Assembly (NCBI RefSeq): GCF_016899935.1
Contig: NZ_JACJJK010000005.1
Span: 173,953-237,952, forward strand
Direction: 5' to 3'
From: Olsenella uli
GTDB lineage: Bacteria; Actinomycetota; Coriobacteriia; Coriobacteriales; Atopobiaceae
DNA: 64,000 nt
Positions 24,731 to 33,501 of this stretch are shown here, piece by piece. Under the pieces are notes generated by a model that was given only the letters and a program-made list of their open reading frames with translations, searched no databases and was not told the origin of the DNA. The position numbers and the translations under genes were made by a program. How positions within the stretch are numbered: the first letter of the stretch is position 1; every line of letters begins with the position of its first letter.

Positions 24731-25052
24731 TGTCTTGCCTTTCTCGAGCTGGACGGTGTCGCTCCCCGAGCGTCACGTTAGCAGCCGCTTGGCGCCGCCT
24801 ACCAGTCTCGTCGTTTTCGTTATTTTATCCGTTTTCGTTTTTTTATTATCTTTCGTCAAAGTATTTGGGGACGGGCGCCATTCGAGGATGAGAGGAACCA
24901 CGACCACAACACCGAGAAGTGTGCGTAGCTGCGGCTCAGCGTCCCGGCTCAAGTGGAGCTTACAGACGTTTCCGGCCTCGAATGGCGAGAAAAACGTCCG
25001 CAAGCTCCACCTGAGTGTGCGCCGCTCGTTTGCGCGGACGCGCACCAGGCCT
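24731..25052. other. Intergenic region with hairpin element copy 2 at 24948-25015
   Basis: No gene is seen. A T-rich patch (about 24810-24860) may hold a promoter. The hairpin has arms CTCAAGTGGAGCTT (24948-24961) and AAGCTCCACCTGAG (25002-25015; 13 of 14 pairs), and its interior shares ACAGACGTTT and TGGCGAGAAAAACGTCCG with the element at 15560-15631. The two are copies of one family. Confidence 0.7.
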
Positions 25053-25832
25053 TCAGAACAGGCAGCTCTCGATGACGCCCGTGCCCCGCAGCTTGTCGAG
25101 CCACTCGGACGGAATCCCCTCGATGCCGTAGACGATGCCGGCGAGCGCGCCGGCAACGGCGGCCGTGGTGTCCGCGTCGTCCCCGAGGTTCACCGCGGCG
25201 AGCGCGCACTCGGCGTAGCTCGACGTGTTGGCCAGACACCAGAGCGCAGCGTCAAAGGTGTCGCGCACGAAGCCCCCGGAGCGGATCTCGTCAACGGGGC
25301 GCGCGGCGACGTCACCTGCCACGTCCGTCGGGCTCGCACCGGCGATGAGGTCCCGCGCGATATGCACCATGGCGACGCACGCCTCCGTCGAGGTCGGGTG
25401 CGCGTGCGTGATCGCGGAGACGGCGCGCACCTCATCGTCGGTGGCGTCGGTGAACGCGAGCGGGACCGTGCGCATGAGCGAGCCGTTGCCGTTATCCCAC
25501 TCCCCCGTAAGACCGTGCCCGCGCTCGAGCGCCTCGCGCGTGGCGTTGCCGATGTCAAAGAGCCCGTCGACCGTATAGGCGCCCTCGCGGTACCATCGCA
25601 CGAAGCGCCCTCGGATGTCATCGACGTCAATGCGACCCAGCTCACGGCAGCTGTCGCAGATCGCAAGCGTCATCGACGTGTCGTCGCTCCACGTACCCGC
25701 CGGCTGGTCGTGACTGCCGTGTCCGACCATGTCCGTACAGCGGAACGAGCCCCGCGGACGGAACTCGTACGGCACTCCCAGCGCGTCGGCCACCGCCTGG
25801 CCGTAGACGCAGTCGCGAAGTGTTCTTGCCAC
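25053..25832 (-). CDS. ADP-ribosylglycohydrolase family protein
   Basis: The 259-residue protein has the DraG-type di-metal motifs: VYGQAVADALGVPYEF near the N-terminus, GTWSDDTSMTLA, NGNGSLMR, the ITHAHPTSTEA histidines, and the C-terminal NLGDDADTTAAVAGALAG carrying the DDAD metal ligands. Members remove ADP-ribose from arginine or other groups, or from small molecules. GTG at 25832 is chosen because AGGAGG lies six bases upstream. The gene stands alone at the left border of the defence island, so a role in reversing ADP-ribosylation by phage or toxins is possible but unproven. Confidence 0.9.
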   Translation of the reverse strand: MARTLRDCVYGQAVADALGVPYEFRPRGSFRCTDMVGHGSHDQPAGTWSDDTSMTLAICDSCRELGRIDVDDIRGRFVRWYREGAYTVDGLFDIGNATREALERGHGLTGEWDNGNGSLMRTVPLAFTDATDDEVRAVSAITHAHPTSTEACVAMVHIARDLIAGASPTDVAGDVAARPVDEIRSGGFVRDTFDAALWCLANTSSYAECALAAVNLGDDADTTAAVAGALAGIVYGIEGIPSEWLDKLRGTGVIESCLF

Positions 25833-26222
25833 GCCAGCCTCCTCTTTATCAACGGCCTGCCCATCATAGGCACTCAACGGACATCAATCCAGAGCAGACA
25901 TTGGATATGGTACCGCTATAAAATGTTCGACGTTGTGGCGCCTGCCAGAAATGGAAGCACGAGACATATCGATAAGAGCGACAAAATCTGCCACAAGTTG
26001 TGGCAATCAATCCCCCAGTAACCATCGTGTTCGGGACTGCCCTGGCACCCATATACGCTGTAGCTTAGTTCATAAGACCAAGAACAATTCTCCCGCAACT
26101 TGTGGGAGAAACTTGGCGTCAGGAATTGTGCAACAACCTGTTGCAAGATTACCTGTCCCCGCAGCTTTCATTGACGGCCAGATGCCCAAACACGTTCATA
26201 TCCAGCCGGATGTAAAGATTTC
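25833..26222. other. AT-rich intergenic region with three short palindromes
   Basis: No gene is supported. Three palindromes of related sequence were seen: GCCACAAGTTGTGGC (25990-26004), an inverted repeat TTCTCCC-GGGAGAA around GCAACTTGT (26088-26110), and GCAACA-ACC-TGTTGC (26130-26144). All contain CAAC/GTTG cores. They could be operators for the Abi locus or remnants of a mobile-element end. GC content drops sharply here, marking the start of the island. Confidence 0.55.
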
Positions 26223-26250
26223 TTGACCGCATCAGCGTCGCGGGTATTAT
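26223..26250 (+). promoter_or_regulatory. Sigma70-like promoter upstream of the Abi locus
   Basis: -35 TTGACC (26223-26228) and -10 TATTAT (26245-26250) are separated by 16 bp. Initiation near 26257 would give a transcript of about 80 nt with a terminal hairpin before the abi gene. Confidence 0.6.
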
Positions 26251-26256
26251 AAGAGC

Positions 26257-26338
26257 AGTGATGCAGTCGCCGTGGACTCTACGTGAGGCGGTGACAAAGA
26301 AGGGTCGCTGCCGGGCTTGTCCGGTAGCGGCCCTTTGA
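26257..26338 (+). ncRNA. Candidate structured small RNA upstream of the Abi_2 gene
   Basis: Between a strong promoter and the abi ribosome binding site lie about 80 bases without a frame of their own. They end in an imperfect hairpin GGGTCGCTGCCGG / CCGGTAGCGGCCC (26306-26335) followed by TTTG. An inner pair GCAGTCGCC / GGCGGTGAC (around 26261-26293) gives a second stem. AbiF/Abi_2 loci in several bacteria carry such a conserved RNA just upstream. It could be a leader of the abi mRNA or a separate RNA that partners the HEPN protein. Confidence 0.5.
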
Positions 26339-26355
26339 CTTACGAGGGGGTCACC

Positions 26356-27273
26356 ATGGCCAAGGAATTCAAGACTATTGACCAGCTCGTTGAGCTCATG
26401 GAAAGTCGCGGGATTGTCACGGACAACAAGACGGCGGCGGCAATCAAGCGAGAGAGCTACTACGCCATCATCAATGGATACAAAGCCCCATTCCTTGACA
26501 GAGAAGCAATGAAGTCTTCCGCCGACGACGTCTATCTCGAAGGTACAACCTTCCAGCAGATATATGACCTCTTTATGTTTGACCGGAATCTGAGGGAGTC
26601 AACGTTCCCCTACCTAACCGCCGCGGAGTCTGCGCTCAAGAACGCAGCCGTCTACGCCTTCTGTGAGAAGAATCGGAACGCGGAAGCCTACCTCGAACGA
26701 TCGAACTACACCTCGGCAAGGGACATGTTGGTGCCAAAGTCCTACCAAGGAAACAAAGCCGAAGAGCACGCAACAAACATGGCCAACCTCATGAAGATCC
26801 TGAACGGAAAGCTCACCAACAAGAAGAAGATGCGACCCTTCGTGAAGCACTATCTCAACAGCTATGGAAAGGTTCCCCTCTGGGTTCTTCAGAATGACCT
26901 AACCTTCGGCAATATCGCTCACTTCTACCAACTCCAAAAGAGAGGCGTTCAGAACGCAGCCTGCAGGATCGTCGGCGAAATCTCCGGAAGAGGTGTCCGA
27001 CTCAACCCTCATGACCTCCTGAGAGCGTTCGACGTTCTCGTTGGGTATAGAAACATCTGTGCTCATGACGAGAGACTCTACTGCGCCACAGTAAAAGGAG
27101 CTCGCTTCGCGGATATGTTTGATGAACTATGTGTTGTTCTCCCCGAAGAGGATACACAAGCAATGATCGACACTCTCAATTCGCTCATCCGGGCTTACCA
27201 AGGGAGAATCAGTACGGAAGTCCTCGTTCAGATCAACACAGAGATGGGCGTTAAGTTTGCCAATCAAAGCTAG
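26356..27273 (+). CDS. Abi_2/AbiF-type abortive infection HEPN protein
   Basis: The 305-residue protein starts KEFKTIDQLVELMESRGI and carries YYAIINGYKAPFLD, the conserved N-terminal motif of the Abi_2 (AbiD/AbiF) family, and RNICAH at residues 232-237, an RxxxxH HEPN ribonuclease motif, near the C-terminus. Abi_2 proteins stop phage growth by killing or arresting the host, presumably by cutting RNA. ATG at 26356 has GAGGGGG upstream. A candidate ncRNA precedes it. Its 3' end converges on a truncated DUF1016 gene with 3 bp between. Confidence 0.88.
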   Translation: MAKEFKTIDQLVELMESRGIVTDNKTAAAIKRESYYAIINGYKAPFLDREAMKSSADDVYLEGTTFQQIYDLFMFDRNLRESTFPYLTAAESALKNAAVYAFCEKNRNAEAYLERSNYTSARDMLVPKSYQGNKAEEHATNMANLMKILNGKLTNKKKMRPFVKHYLNSYGKVPLWVLQNDLTFGNIAHFYQLQKRGVQNAACRIVGEISGRGVRLNPHDLLRAFDVLVGYRNICAHDERLYCATVKGARFADMFDELCVVLPEEDTQAMIDTLNSLIRAYQGRISTEVLVQINTEMGVKFANQS

Positions 27274-27276
27274 AAA

Positions 27277-27699
27277 CTATTCGACCTCAAAACACGTCGG
27301 CAGCAGTACCCCGGACCAAGAAAAGCGAAGCCTGTACCCAATCTCATTATGAGCGGGGAGATGCTGATTGTTGGGGCGGAAACGTATAGTCGAAAGGCTG
27401 TTCGCCGCCTCATGCTGCAGCTCATAGAAGCGCTTCATGTACCGAAGGTTGCGCGGCGAGAAGCCCTTGGCGTCCGGAATCTCCTTCTTAAGATCCCTGC
27501 TCAGTGTTTCGAAGAATCCCGAGCCCCACCGACTCTCGGCGTGCAACTCGGCAATGTCTTTTCCCAACTGCCAGTAGTACAGCAGCATCTCACGGTTTAC
27601 CGAAACCGCCGCCTTAATCTGGCTGCGGCGATACCTCTCGCTCAGCTCTTGCACCCAAGCCAGGTACTCAGGGTCGTTCTTGATAATCGATTCTGCCAT
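27277..27699 (-). pseudogene. Truncated DUF1016/YhcG-type nuclease, N-terminal domain only
   Basis: Residues 1 to about 108 (AWVQELSERYRRSQIKAAVSVNREMLLYYWQLGKDI and ..GFSPRNLRYMKRFYEL) match the DUF1016 N-terminal domain of PDDEXK nucleases such as YhcG. The usual protein is about 350 residues with a C-terminal nuclease. Here the frame turns into unrelated residues after about residue 108 and stops at 140, and the nuclease domain is absent from all frames nearby. It is therefore a decayed fragment. Whether the 140-residue product is made is unknown. It converges with the Abi gene. Confidence 0.7.
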
Positions 27700-27861
27700 G
27701 GCGGCACCTTCCCGAGAGACTTCCTCAGGTTCAGTGTCGCCTAGGCACCGGACAACAATTAGCGCTCGCGCTTGCGCTGGAAAACACTCCTCATCGCAAT
27801 TCAGTTAGATGTGATCCTGCGGGTAGATAATAACTAACAGCCCTCCTAAGGTTGGAGACTC

Positions 27862-29247
27862 ATGAACGATAAGACTTGGAAAACTGCCCTCTGGGACACA
27901 AGCTGGGAAGAGCTTTACGAGGGGAAATTCAGTGAAGAGGGCGTCTGTCGCTTTTCAAAAACCAATGGAGCTACTCTAGAGATACCTTTTGGGGATATAA
28001 GCAAAACAAGAGAATTAATAACAACTGGCAGATACGTGGAGGGCATCTCCTCAAGGAGATATGACTATTTATTTGGCATCACTCAAGATGGGACGAAGCT
28101 CGCCCTCTACAACGTTCTTTCAAATGGGGTGGGAGGATCCTTTCCCGGATCGACGCATGAGACGCTTGAAGCGCCAACAGTCCTCGAGTCAAGAAGCGAG
28201 TTCGACCCTGCCGCCCCAATGCTGTCAGCCCAGTTCGATATCCAATTTCTGCGTGACTGGCTCGGAATCAGCTACAGCCCCATACGTAAAGACAGCACCT
28301 GCACATTCGACTATGACAAAGGTCGCCTGTCACTTCCACTTCTCATTTCTTCGAACACCTGCATAGAAATTCGAGTAGGCATCAACAGACCGCAAACGAA
28401 CTCTTCGGGACTATCTATCTCATATTACTGTCATGTCTGTATCGAGTATCTATATGGAAAGACTCTTGATGAAATCTGGCGCACAGACCTATGGAAGCTC
28501 CAATCTCTATTCGCCTTCTGTTTTGGAACCTATCCCGAGGTAGCTTCAGCAAAGGTGAGACAGAAACGTGAGGATAGGTGGATTCACGTATATCGGAGCT
28601 CCGCGAATACCAATCGAGTTGCCAAACTATCCGCGCAACCACCGATTCAGCTACACCAACTCAGCAGAGACGGTCTTCAGAAACTGGCCCAGAGTTGGTT
28701 CGACTTGAGTGGAGACGAACAGCACGCTGCAGAAATGCTCGCTTCGCTTCTCGGATCTTGGAACATGCCACTTGATTTGGAGCTTCTGGCCGCAACGACC
28801 ATGTTCGAGTCACTGATACGAGCTAACAGACCACCGCTTTATGACAAAGAAGCGCTTGAGGAGCTTATTGAACCTATCGTCGCTTCTGCCGACGACGAGA
28901 TTAGTGAGCGCGTCAAAGGCCTCCTCAGCCAACTCGACAAACCCTCCTACAACCAAATGCTCAAGGAGGCATACGAAGAGGCTAAACCTTGGAGCCAGCG
29001 CCTCCTTCCCCGATGGTCAAAGTTTAGAAACGAGCAATACAGTCTGAGAATCAGCGGCGCGCACGGAATTGAATCTGACGAGAACCCCCATCTCCGCATT
29101 GACCATTACTATGCACAAATCACCCTCGCGTACTTCATCCTCATGAAGCGTCTAGGCCTATCAACAGAGACTATCGATGGATTCGAGCAGTCGAGCTTTC
29201 TCAATGTCGCACGATGGGAAATAACGAAGCACTATGCAAACTCATAA
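27862..29247 (+). CDS. ApeA-like HEPN anti-phage protein
   Basis: The 461-residue protein resembles the ApeA family: a beta-rich N-terminal half (residues 15-190) and a helical C-terminal HEPN half with RISGAH (R396-H401), an RxxxxH catalytic motif, followed by a hydrophobic helix (ITLAYFILMKRLGL). ApeA is a HEPN ribonuclease defence protein that arrests infected cells. The gene is clearly lower in GC than flanking core genes. It is followed after 104 bp by a membrane/coiled-coil gene on the same strand. A ribosome binding site GGTTGGAG precedes the ATG. Family assignment is from motif and architecture and would need profile confirmation. Confidence 0.7.
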   Translation: MNDKTWKTALWDTSWEELYEGKFSEEGVCRFSKTNGATLEIPFGDISKTRELITTGRYVEGISSRRYDYLFGITQDGTKLALYNVLSNGVGGSFPGSTHETLEAPTVLESRSEFDPAAPMLSAQFDIQFLRDWLGISYSPIRKDSTCTFDYDKGRLSLPLLISSNTCIEIRVGINRPQTNSSGLSISYYCHVCIEYLYGKTLDEIWRTDLWKLQSLFAFCFGTYPEVASAKVRQKREDRWIHVYRSSANTNRVAKLSAQPPIQLHQLSRDGLQKLAQSWFDLSGDEQHAAEMLASLLGSWNMPLDLELLAATTMFESLIRANRPPLYDKEALEELIEPIVASADDEISERVKGLLSQLDKPSYNQMLKEAYEEAKPWSQRLLPRWSKFRNEQYSLRISGAHGIESDENPHLRIDHYYAQITLAYFILMKRLGLSTETIDGFEQSSFLNVARWEITKHYANS

Positions 29248-29351
29248 GACAGCGAAATAGACAAGGGACGCCGAGTGGCCTGAAATACTTCAAATAGATA
29301 GGATAGATTCGATATATCCGCCGTGTACTCAGTACGATCGGGAGCACTGAT

Positions 29352-30170
29352 ATGCAAGACTTTCTCAATCTTCTATCCAGTCACATTGTTGAGCTTGCCA
29401 TATCTATTCTCACTGTTTTAGTAACAGGAGTTGTCACTTATATCAGCTCAGCCAAACTCAAGAAAAAAGATGCTGAGCTCGAGAACAGGATAGGCGAGAA
29501 CCGGGAGCAACTATCGAGACAAAGCTCGTCAATCCAGTCTGTGCTATCTCAACAGGCAAAAAGCCAGTCGCTTACTATAGAACTTCAAGCTAGGGCAGTA
29601 GGAGAGGCATGGAAGCATGTCCTCACACTTAGAAAGATCTCAGAACCCTGTGAACTAATTGATCGAATCCTGTATCCCAGCGAAAGGAAAGGCGACCTAT
29701 TAGAGGCCGCAGGAGGTCTTTCGCAGAACCTGATTGAAGAAACACTAACCGAATTATTCGATAGTGATTTGCTTGAAGAGCATCGGCCCTATCTTGGTGA
29801 AGACCTCTGGTCACAATATGATACCCTTCGGCTCTTCTCCGGAAGATCGCTTTACTACTTAAAGAAATGCTGGAATGCCGATCATCCCGTAATCTGGCAA
29901 GACGACCCAGTGTTAAATCAAATATTAGATAAGTCAACGCTGGAAAGAGATGTATTGGAGCACTGCAAGTCTCTTGAAATGGGCTTCATTCAATCCACTC
30001 GTCAAGAACTAGAAAACGCAATACTCTCTTCGATTCATAAGATAATAACTGGAGAATCCGCTTCAAAAGAATCCCTGAAAACGCTGTCCATAATTGGAAC
30101 AGCCCTCTCTAAAGACGAGGCAAGGGCCGCCTTAGGCGATGTTGCCAACACAAAGAAACTTCGGATATGA
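29352..30170 (+). CDS. Hypothetical membrane-anchored coiled-coil protein
   Basis: The 272-residue protein has one transmembrane helix (about residues 11-32, VELAISILTVLVTGVVTYI). A charged coiled-coil follows (about 34-75, with LKKKDAELENRIGENREQL), then an all-alpha soluble domain of about 190 residues without a recognised motif. The type is seen in island genes that tether an effector or sensor to the membrane. It may be a partner of the upstream ApeA-like gene, but the 104-bp gap leaves this open. It ends 59 bp before the end of the convergent DUF262 gene. Confidence 0.6.
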   Translation: MQDFLNLLSSHIVELAISILTVLVTGVVTYISSAKLKKKDAELENRIGENREQLSRQSSSIQSVLSQQAKSQSLTIELQARAVGEAWKHVLTLRKISEPCELIDRILYPSERKGDLLEAAGGLSQNLIEETLTELFDSDLLEEHRPYLGEDLWSQYDTLRLFSGRSLYYLKKCWNADHPVIWQDDPVLNQILDKSTLERDVLEHCKSLEMGFIQSTRQELENAILSSIHKIITGESASKESLKTLSIIGTALSKDEARAALGDVANTKKLRI

Positions 30171-30229
30171 GCTTTCCTCATAGAAGGTAGGGTTTCGAAG
30201 GAATAGCCATCTCCCTTCAACATTTCTAT

Positions 30230-33130
30230 CTACACCCCACCAACATACCTAATCGGATTCTGTCCTTGCGCTAGATCCTCAACGATTTGACCCTTGTAGC
30301 GCTCACGCAGCTCGTCGCTAGCAAGACGTCCGACAAACTGGTAACGGCTGTCCCCGGACTCTGAAGCCTCATCCTGCCCCACAGGAAGCCACTCATCGAT
30401 GCGGTAGACCTCGACAATGCGGCCGTCACAGACACCAAAAGCAAGCTTGGCATTGCGCGCTCTCGTAAGACCGATTCGCCAATTACCACGCACCCTGTCG
30501 TACAGCTCCTGGGCACTCATTTCCGAGGGGTTGACGTTAGAGATCTTGATGAGGATACCGGGCTCATCAAAGTCAGACTCTCCGAGCTGATTCACAGGAT
30601 CGCGACGTTCCTCCCTGGCGCCATTGCTCTCGACTCTCAGCATCTTCGCCGCCGCACGCATCCGAAGCAGCCCGCTCACAAGCCATCCATACAGCCCATC
30701 CCAGTGCTCGGAGCTCACGTCCGCATCCAGTCGCACCTGCAGTTCGCGCGTCTTCTCGCTCGGCTCGCGCCAGGAGATCTTCCCGCCAAGATCGGCAAGC
30801 AGCGCGTCGACCTCCGCACTGCGCGCAACAAGCCCCTCGTACAGCGACGCATCCGTGAACCACAGATTCACGCCAACCCAACCATCACGCTGCGCGAAGT
30901 ACGCCGTCGCATGAACGCCCCGCATGCCCAGCCCGAACGTCGCATACCACCCGTTGTTCTCTGCCCGACCCGACGGGTCGGCATACGCGGACACAAAGTC
31001 CTGTCGCTCGGCGCAATAGTCGTAGAAGCCGTCCCAGAAGAGCGACTTAAGGTTGGGATTCGTAACCTCCGCAAGACACTTCGCCCGCACGTCATAGAGC
31101 AGCGGACCGCTCTCCCCCACGCGCCAGTACCTCCACCCGTTGGCGGCAACATACTTCCCGGTCACGAGCTCCTTCACCCGCGTCGCCGCGCGTGAGGGGC
31201 TGTTGAGAACATCCCCGTTGAAGAGGCGAATGCCGTAGTCGTCGGTCACCGTGGCAACAACGGCACGGTCGCCCTCGCTAGCAACCAGCTCGGTCCCCGG
31301 GGCAATCTGCGCCATGGTGCAGACCGCTCTGAACGTCATGGACTTCATCGCGGGCGCGGCCTTCTTGACTGGCTTATACGACGCCACGACGTCAGCACTC
31401 AGCTCCGGGAACGGCCAGACCTCGAGAGCACGCTCTGCCAGCCGCTCGGCACGTCCGCGGATAGCGTCCTCATCCCACACGTCCAGGTCATGCAGCTCCT
31501 TGGAAATCACCAGGTAGTCCTGATCAAAGCCACCCTTGAGATGCACCTTCTTCTCCGCGAAAGGTGCGTCGGAGAGTTCAGAGTTGTACGCCGTGAGCGT
31601 GAGGTTGCCCAGCGTGTTGATGAGCTCTTCGTAGACGCGCTCGCAGTCATCCCCGAGCATCTCGCGCCACTCCGCACTGTTGAGCGCGTTCTGCGGCATG
31701 ATGTGCTCGATGGAGAAGGTACCGCCCGAGAAGTCCAGCGGATCCTTCGCGTGCCAGCTGTTCTCAAGCGTGGTGAGCAGGTAGAAGCCACGTTTGAACG
31801 CGTAGCAGTCGCGCGTCCTGAGCGCCCGCTCGAACTCTGCGTCGCTCGGCATGCGTCGAGCCGTTCCCTCCTCTCCCAGGAGAATCGCCTCATAGGCCTC
31901 ACGAATGTTGCCGCCGTCGTCCCGCACCGCGTTCAGCCGCGCAATCACGGACGAGAAGAACTTGTTCAGGCTGTTCGTCGCGACGTCACACACAGAGCGA
32001 CGGAAGAGGTAGCTCTCCGTGGTCCTCAGCATGGAGGCGAAGTCGTCATGCGAGAGGGCATCGCCGACATAATCCTCGAAGAAGGACATGAGCGGCGGGT
32101 TCACAACTGAGACGTCAAGCTTCTGAATGCGAGCGAGAAGAACGCGCAGCTCCTTGTCCTCACAGGCACCAGCCGTGATGCACGCGTAGTGCCCTGCGTA
32201 GCGACGAATCTCCTTGAGGAGGTCCGCCATCTGCCCAGGCTTGTCGTAGCCGTTGTCCATGACATGACGCTTGAACAGTCGGTACACGTCACGCGCGACG
32301 ATGCTGGTCGGCGCGTTGATGACCGTCAGCCAGTTACGCAGGAACTCGTCGAAGACCTCGTCATAGCTGTCCGCGCCGAGCGTCTCCTCGATCTTGCGCC
32401 AGTGGTTGGCGTAGAGGCCCTCCTGCTCGTCCATGGGAAGGCCCATAAGCACGAAGTTACGCACGAGGTCTGCCGTGGAGAGATCCTTGCCGGTAGAGTT
32501 CATCGACTCGAAGATAAGCTGCGGGTTGTCCTGGCCCTGCGAGAGCGTGATAGCAACAATCTCAAGGCACTGAATACCGTCCCAGACTACGTTGGGGTCG
32601 TCAATGTTGCTCAGCCACGTCCGGAAGAGGGCGAGGTTGTCGACGATTCGGTGGGACCCACTCACAACCTCGATGTCCGGATTCTCCAGGTGGTCGACAA
32701 CGGAGCAGAGCGTCTTCTCGTCACCTTGCGAGAGGGTGAGACGGTAATGGTCCTCCCCCTTCTTATACTTGAGGACAAGGTAACCGCTGTCGATGATCTC
32801 ATCGTAGGAGACATGCGTCAGCTTGTCAGGGTGCTCGCGGGCAAACTCCGCCATCGCGATAATGAGTAGACTGAGCGTGGTGATGCGCTGCTGGCCATCG
32901 ATGATCAGGAGCTTATTCACGCCCGAGGCGCTGAACTCCCCTCCCAGCACCATGACCACGGAGCCCGTGAAGTGCGTGCCGGAGCTTCGCCGCCCAATGG
33001 CGACAATGTCATCCCAGAGCTGCCGGCACTGCTCCTCATCCCACGAGTAGGCTCGCTGATAGACAGGAATAACCATCCGCTGGTTAGCGGAGGTGAGAAG
33101 GCTGACAATTGACTGTGGTCCGGCGTTCAT
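30230..33130 (-). CDS. DUF262/DUF1524 (GmrSD-like) protein with DUF4268-like C-terminus
   Basis: The 966-residue protein has DUF262 motifs PVYQRAYSW (22-30) and IDGQQR (77-82), an ESMNSTGKDLS segment (209-219), and the DUF1524 HNH-like motif IEHIMPQN (475-482) with NTLGNLTLT (506-514). These give the NTPase/endonuclease pair of GmrSD, a type IV enzyme against modified phage DNA. The region about 690-840 looks like DUF4268, and the last 90 residues end in a PUA/EVE-like RYQFVGR...NPIRYV domain that may read modified bases. ATG at 33130 with GGAG upstream is the real start. The frame extends further upstream only because a phage capsid fragment (33131-33457) is fused in frame. Base composition is GC-rich. 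Confidence 0.85.
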   Translation of the reverse strand: MNAGPQSIVSLLTSANQRMVIPVYQRAYSWDEEQCRQLWDDIVAIGRRSSGTHFTGSVVMVLGGEFSASGVNKLLIIDGQQRITTLSLLIIAMAEFAREHPDKLTHVSYDEIIDSGYLVLKYKKGEDHYRLTLSQGDEKTLCSVVDHLENPDIEVVSGSHRIVDNLALFRTWLSNIDDPNVVWDGIQCLEIVAITLSQGQDNPQLIFESMNSTGKDLSTADLVRNFVLMGLPMDEQEGLYANHWRKIEETLGADSYDEVFDEFLRNWLTVINAPTSIVARDVYRLFKRHVMDNGYDKPGQMADLLKEIRRYAGHYACITAGACEDKELRVLLARIQKLDVSVVNPPLMSFFEDYVGDALSHDDFASMLRTTESYLFRRSVCDVATNSLNKFFSSVIARLNAVRDDGGNIREAYEAILLGEEGTARRMPSDAEFERALRTRDCYAFKRGFYLLTTLENSWHAKDPLDFSGGTFSIEHIMPQNALNSAEWREMLGDDCERVYEELINTLGNLTLTAYNSELSDAPFAEKKVHLKGGFDQDYLVISKELHDLDVWDEDAIRGRAERLAERALEVWPFPELSADVVASYKPVKKAAPAMKSMTFRAVCTMAQIAPGTELVASEGDRAVVATVTDDYGIRLFNGDVLNSPSRAATRVKELVTGKYVAANGWRYWRVGESGPLLYDVRAKCLAEVTNPNLKSLFWDGFYDYCAERQDFVSAYADPSGRAENNGWYATFGLGMRGVHATAYFAQRDGWVGVNLWFTDASLYEGLVARSAEVDALLADLGGKISWREPSEKTRELQVRLDADVSSEHWDGLYGWLVSGLLRMRAAAKMLRVESNGAREERRDPVNQLGESDFDEPGILIKISNVNPSEMSAQELYDRVRGNWRIGLTRARNAKLAFGVCDGRIVEVYRIDEWLPVGQDEASESGDSRYQFVGRLASDELRERYKGQIVEDLAQGQNPIRYVGGV

Positions 33131-33457
33131 GTGGACTCCAAGGGACAAGGCGATTAATGCGCCCATTTTACTCAATGGCGCAGAGCGATTATTAACTGCG
33201 GGCGGCTTGATGCCGCGGTCGTAGTTGAACGTCTTGGTCTCGAACTCATAGGTGATGCTACCGGTCTTGTAACCAACGTTGCGCGCGTAGTCTCCGAGAC
33301 CCGAGACCTGAATCTTCGGAACCATGATCTCCTCGGCATTGCAGCCGGCGCGCACCATGCAGCGGGGGCTGTTCAGGCACGCGGAGACCGCCGCGCACCG
33401 ATAGACCTCGTCAAGGATGGTCGTGTAGTTCTTGGCGGACGCGATGCTATTGCCCAT
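33131..33457 (-). pseudogene. Truncated phage major capsid protein, first about 81 residues, fused in frame to DUF262
   Basis: An ATG at 33457 with AAGGAG upstream starts MGNSIASAKNYTTILDEVYR... and continues VPKIQVSGLGDYARN and GYKTGSITYEFETKTFNYDRG, the N-terminus of a phage major capsid protein. Similarity ends near residue 81. The following 28 codons lead without a stop into the DUF262 gene. It directly follows a DUF4355 scaffold gene, the usual order in phage head modules. So the DUF262 gene replaced the rest of the capsid gene. A capsid-DUF262 fusion could be translated if the old start is used. Confidence 0.75.
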
Positions 33458-33501
33458 CTGCTACTCCTTGTCCGCGATGCTCGCAATCTCACGCCACCGC
33501 T

